Assembly (NCBI GenBank): GCA_947649215.1
Contig: CANSQW010000006.1
Location: 1-18,661, forward strand
Length of the DNA stretch: 18,661 nt
Origin: an uncultured bacterium
GTDB lineage: Bacteria > Actinomycetota > Coriobacteriia > Coriobacteriales > Eggerthellaceae
Reading direction: 5' to 3'
The position numbers were made by a program, and so were the translations under genes. Positions 16,265 to 18,661 of the stretch are shown in pieces (position 1 is the first letter of the stretch; each line of letters begins with the position of its first letter). Under the pieces are notes generated by a model, which did not search any database, had not been told where the DNA came from, and saw nothing but the letters and a program-made list of their open reading frames with translations.

Positions 16265-18454
16265 TTACTCGGTGCCCCCGCAGGTAGGCTCGACGTGCTG
16301 GGCGGCAGCCGTCTCGGCCAGATCCTCCTTGAGCTGGCTGTAGAGCTCCTGCAGGTGGCGCTCCGCCCACTTCTGGTCGGGCAGGGCCTCTACCTGGCAG
16401 GCGGAGAACTTGTCCTCCGGCGTGCGGGAGCGGTCGTCCACGTGATGCAGGGTGAGGTTGTTGCACTTGCCAATCCACCACTGGTAGGTCATGTAGACCG
16501 TGCCCGCGTTCACGCGCTCGTCGATTACCGCGCGGCTCATGGTCTCACCGCGACGCGACCAGGCCCGCACGAGCTCGCCGTCACGGATGCCTCGCTCCTT
16601 GGCGTCATCGGGGTGGATGCGCAGCTCACCCGGCTCGTCGGCCAGCAGGGCCAGCACCTTGCAGTTGCCCGTCATCGAGCGACAGGAGTAGTGGCCCACC
16701 TCGCGCACCGTGCACAGGATGAGCGGGAACTCCTCGTCGGGCATCTCAGTGGGATCGCGGTAGTCGTGGGCCACCAGGTGCGCCTTGCCCTCCGGCGTGG
16801 TGAACTTCCCGCCGAGGAACAGATCCGGCGTGCCGGGGTGGTCGAGCGTGGGAATGGGCCACTGGGCGTGCCCCGTACCCGCCATCTTCTCGTAGGTGGC
16901 GCCGTAGGCAGCCGGCCACAGGGCGCGGCACTCCTCGTCCCAGATCTGCTGGGCGTTCTCCCAGTGCATGTCGTAGCCCATGCGCTCAGCGAGCTCGCTG
17001 AATATCTGCCAGTCGTGCTTGCACTCGCCCTTCGGCGGCACCGCCTGGCTGAAGTACTGGAAGGTGCGGTCGCAGGCCGTGAAGACGCCCTCATGCTCGC
17101 CCCAGCTTGTGGCCGGCAGCACCACGTCGGCCATGGCCGCGGTCTGGGTCATAAAGATGTCCTGGCACACGAACAAGTCGAGCTTCTCAAGCATCTTGGT
17201 AAGATGCGGCACATCCGGCTCGGTTTGGACGGGATCCTCGCCGAAGTTATAGAAGGCGCGGATCTTGCCCTCTTCGATGAGCCTCGGCAGATCGGAAACC
17301 TTGTAGCCCACATGATCCGACAGCGCCTCCACCGGCACGTTCCAGTGGTCGGCGAACTTCTGGCGGATATCCGGGTCGGTGACCTTCTGATAGCCGGGGA
17401 AGTAGTTGGGCAGCGCCCCCATGTCGCAGGCACCTTGGACGTTGTTCTGGCCGCGTACCGGCGCCACGCCCGAATTGGGCTTGCCTATCTGGCCGCTGAC
17501 GCAGGCGATGGCGGCGCAGGCGTGCACGGCTTCCACGTTCTGGAGGTGCTGGCAGACGCCCATGCCCCAGCACAGGATGGAGGACGGCTCGGCGGTAGCG
17601 TACATGCGGGCAGCCTCGCGGAGCAGCTGCGGGTCGACGCCCGTGATCTCCTGAGTGTTTTCCGGCGTGTACTCCTTGATGGTGTCCCACCACTCGTCGA
17701 AGCCGAGGGTGTGCTCCTTGACGAATTCCTCGTCCACCAAGCCTTCGGTAACGATGACGTTGGCAAACGCGTTCAGGAAGGCGATGTTGCTGCCGTTCTT
17801 AAGCGGCAGGTAGATGTCGGCGATGCGCGCTGTCTCGATGACGCGCGGGTCGGCGACGATGATCTTCGCGCCCTTCTCCTTCGCCTTGACGATGCGGCGG
17901 GAGACGATGGGGTGCGAGGCGCTCGGGTTGTACCCGAACAGGAACAAGCAGCCTGCGTCCTCCATGCCGGGGACGCCGCAGCTCATGGAACCAGCTCCGA
18001 GGGTGTCAATCAGACCGACGACAGTGGGGCCGTGTCAAGTTCGGGCGCAGTTGTCTATGTTGTTCGTACCGAGACAGGCGCGCGTGAAACGCTGCATGGC
18101 CAGGTTCGACTCGTTGCCGGTGCCGCGGGAAGACCCCGTGGTCATGATGGCGTCGGGGCCGTACTTCTCCTTGATCTCCATCAGCTTGGAAGCCGTGAAG
18201 TCCAGGGCTTCGTCCCAGGTGACGCGCTCGAGCTTCCCGCCCTTCTCGCGACGCAGCATCGGATGGTACAGGCGCGGCGTGAGGATCTTCGTGTCGTTCA
18301 CGAAATCATAGCCGCACATGCCTTTCAGGCACAGCTCGCCTTGGTTGGTCAGGCCATCCAGGCCCTCCGAGCCGACGATCTGGTCGTTCTCTACCAGCAG
18401 GTTCAGCTTGCAGCCTGCCCCGCAGTACGGGCAGACGGCCATGTGCTTCTCCAT
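16265..18454 (-). CDS. fdhF: FdhF, selenocysteine formate dehydrogenase H
   Basis: A 729-residue molybdenum enzyme that oxidises formate to CO2. The frame crosses one in-frame TGA at 18037-18035, which encodes Sec140, the same residue number as in E. coli FdhF; the context CART-Sec-HGP matches CARV-Sec-HGP. The neighbouring His141 is kept. The [4Fe-4S] ligands Cys8, Cys11, Cys15 and Cys42 and Lys44 also fall at E. coli positions. Later blocks include NPVRGQNNVQ-like PVRGQNNVQGACDMGALP, TSWGEHEGVFTACDR, YGATYEKM and REVGHYSCRSMTGNCK. No Tat signal, so it is cytoplasmic. The ATG at 18454 follows an AGGAGAG site. A gene caller without recoding would split this into two pieces. Confidence 0.97.
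18004..18023 (-). promoter_or_regulatory. SECIS-like hairpin of fdhF
   Basis: Starting 11 bases after the TGA, as in E. coli fdhF, the transcript can fold as TGTCG, TC, loop GGTCT, GA, one unpaired T, TGACA. That gives seven pairs (one G-U) with a bulged U and a GGUCU apical loop, the features SelB recognises in the E. coli element. In E. coli the bulged U is on the 5' side, here it is on the 3' side, so fine structure may differ. It lies inside the coding sequence. Confidence 0.65.
18035..18037 (-). other. selenocysteine codon (TGA) of fdhF, residue 140
   Basis: TGA in the active-site codon between ACT (Thr139) and CAC (His141). The frame on both sides encodes uninterrupted, strongly conserved FdhF, so this is recoding and not a nonsense mutation. 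It implies that the organism has SelA/SelB/SelC/SelD. Confidence 0.93.
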
Positions 18455-18485
18455 CAGGCTCTCCTCTCTTTCCTCGGTTATCGTC

Positions 18486-18661
18486 CTAGTTCAACGGCAC
18501 GCTCGAGAAGCTCGCGTGCGCCTCGGCGGCCGCCCGGCGCTTCTCACGCTGGCGTCGTTCGAGCTCCTCCTCATCCACAAGCAGCAGACCGCCGGTGGGG
18601 CAGGCAGCCACGCAGGCAGGGCCGCCCTCGCGGTCGACGCACAGGTCGCACTTGATGATGG
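18486..18661 (-). CDS. HydN/HycB-like ferredoxin (C-terminal part only)
   Basis: The last 58 codons of a frame that enters from the right edge. They show an iron-sulfur group CDLC followed by CVAACP, then [18 protein letters not shown] and a short tail ending FSSVPLN. The same arrangement closes E. coli HydN and HycB. It ends 31 bases before the fdhF start, so it is probably co-transcribed and may be the direct electron acceptor of FdhF. HydN and HycB cannot be told apart from this fragment. Confidence 0.85.
   Translation of the reverse strand, partial: IIKCDLCVDREGGPACVAACPTGGLLLVDEEELERRQREKRRAAAEAHASFSSVPLN

Noticed and set aside
18035..18037. Nonsense mutation making fdhF a pseudogene
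   Set aside because: The TGA sits exactly at the Sec140 codon, flanked by conserved CART and HGP, with a SECIS-like hairpin at the expected distance. All other key residues are intact.
16295..18655. Plus-strand open frame of 786 codons opposite fdhF
   Set aside because: It is the mirror of a strongly conserved coding sequence, lacks a recognisable domain and has no ribosome site.
1..18661. CRISPR arrays, tRNA or rRNA genes, insertion sequences with transposase, prophage genes
   Set aside because: None was recognised by eye on either strand; the only sizeable gene-free stretch is 3889-4411.

Overview
GC-rich bacterial DNA in which every gene lies on the minus strand. The mix of a Hyf-type formate hydrogenlyase operon, a selenocysteine formate dehydrogenase, and a Tat-exported DMSO-reductase-family enzyme next to a LysR regulator fits an anaerobic gut actinobacterium of the Coriobacteriia, perhaps Eggerthellaceae. 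That placement is inferred from gene content and composition; there is no rRNA or marker gene to confirm it.

In transcription order (right to left), 18661 to 4412 holds an almost complete formate hydrogenlyase (FHL) locus. It reads: the end of a HydN/HycB-like ferredoxin, fdhF with an in-frame TGA selenocysteine codon and SECIS-like hairpin, hyfA, hyfB, hyfC, hyfE, hyfF, hyfG, hyfH, hyfI, hycH, hycI, focA and fdhD. Genes abut or overlap by 1-4 bases (TAAATG, ATGA, GTGA junctions), so this is very probably one translationally coupled operon. FocA would move formate and FdhF would oxidise it to CO2. Electrons would pass through the HyfA/HydN, HyfH and HyfI iron-sulfur chain to the NiFe site in HyfG, making H2, while HyfB, HyfC, HyfE and HyfF form the membrane arm related to complex I. 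HycI trims the HyfG C-terminus, HycH assists assembly, and FdhD sulfurates the FdhF cofactor. There is no hyfD, and no fhlA-type activator or hyp gene in view.

From 4411 to 3889 is a gene-free spacer. It contains a 177-bp element bounded by 32-base inverted repeats (31 of 32 matching, 24 of them perfect and contiguous) and a good sigma-70-type promoter for the lysR gene at 3888-2986.

From 2985 to 1 is a separate unit: a leader with a dyad and a strong hairpin, a Tat-signal molybdopterin oxidoreductase of unknown substrate, and the first 81 residues of its four-cluster ferredoxin partner, which runs off the left edge. The LysR protein is the natural candidate regulator of this pair.

The most interesting items are the self-contained selenium-dependent FHL island lacking hyfD, the inverted-repeat element, the open frame that continues past the focA amber stop into the fdhD start, and the uncharacterised LysR/molybdoenzyme unit.
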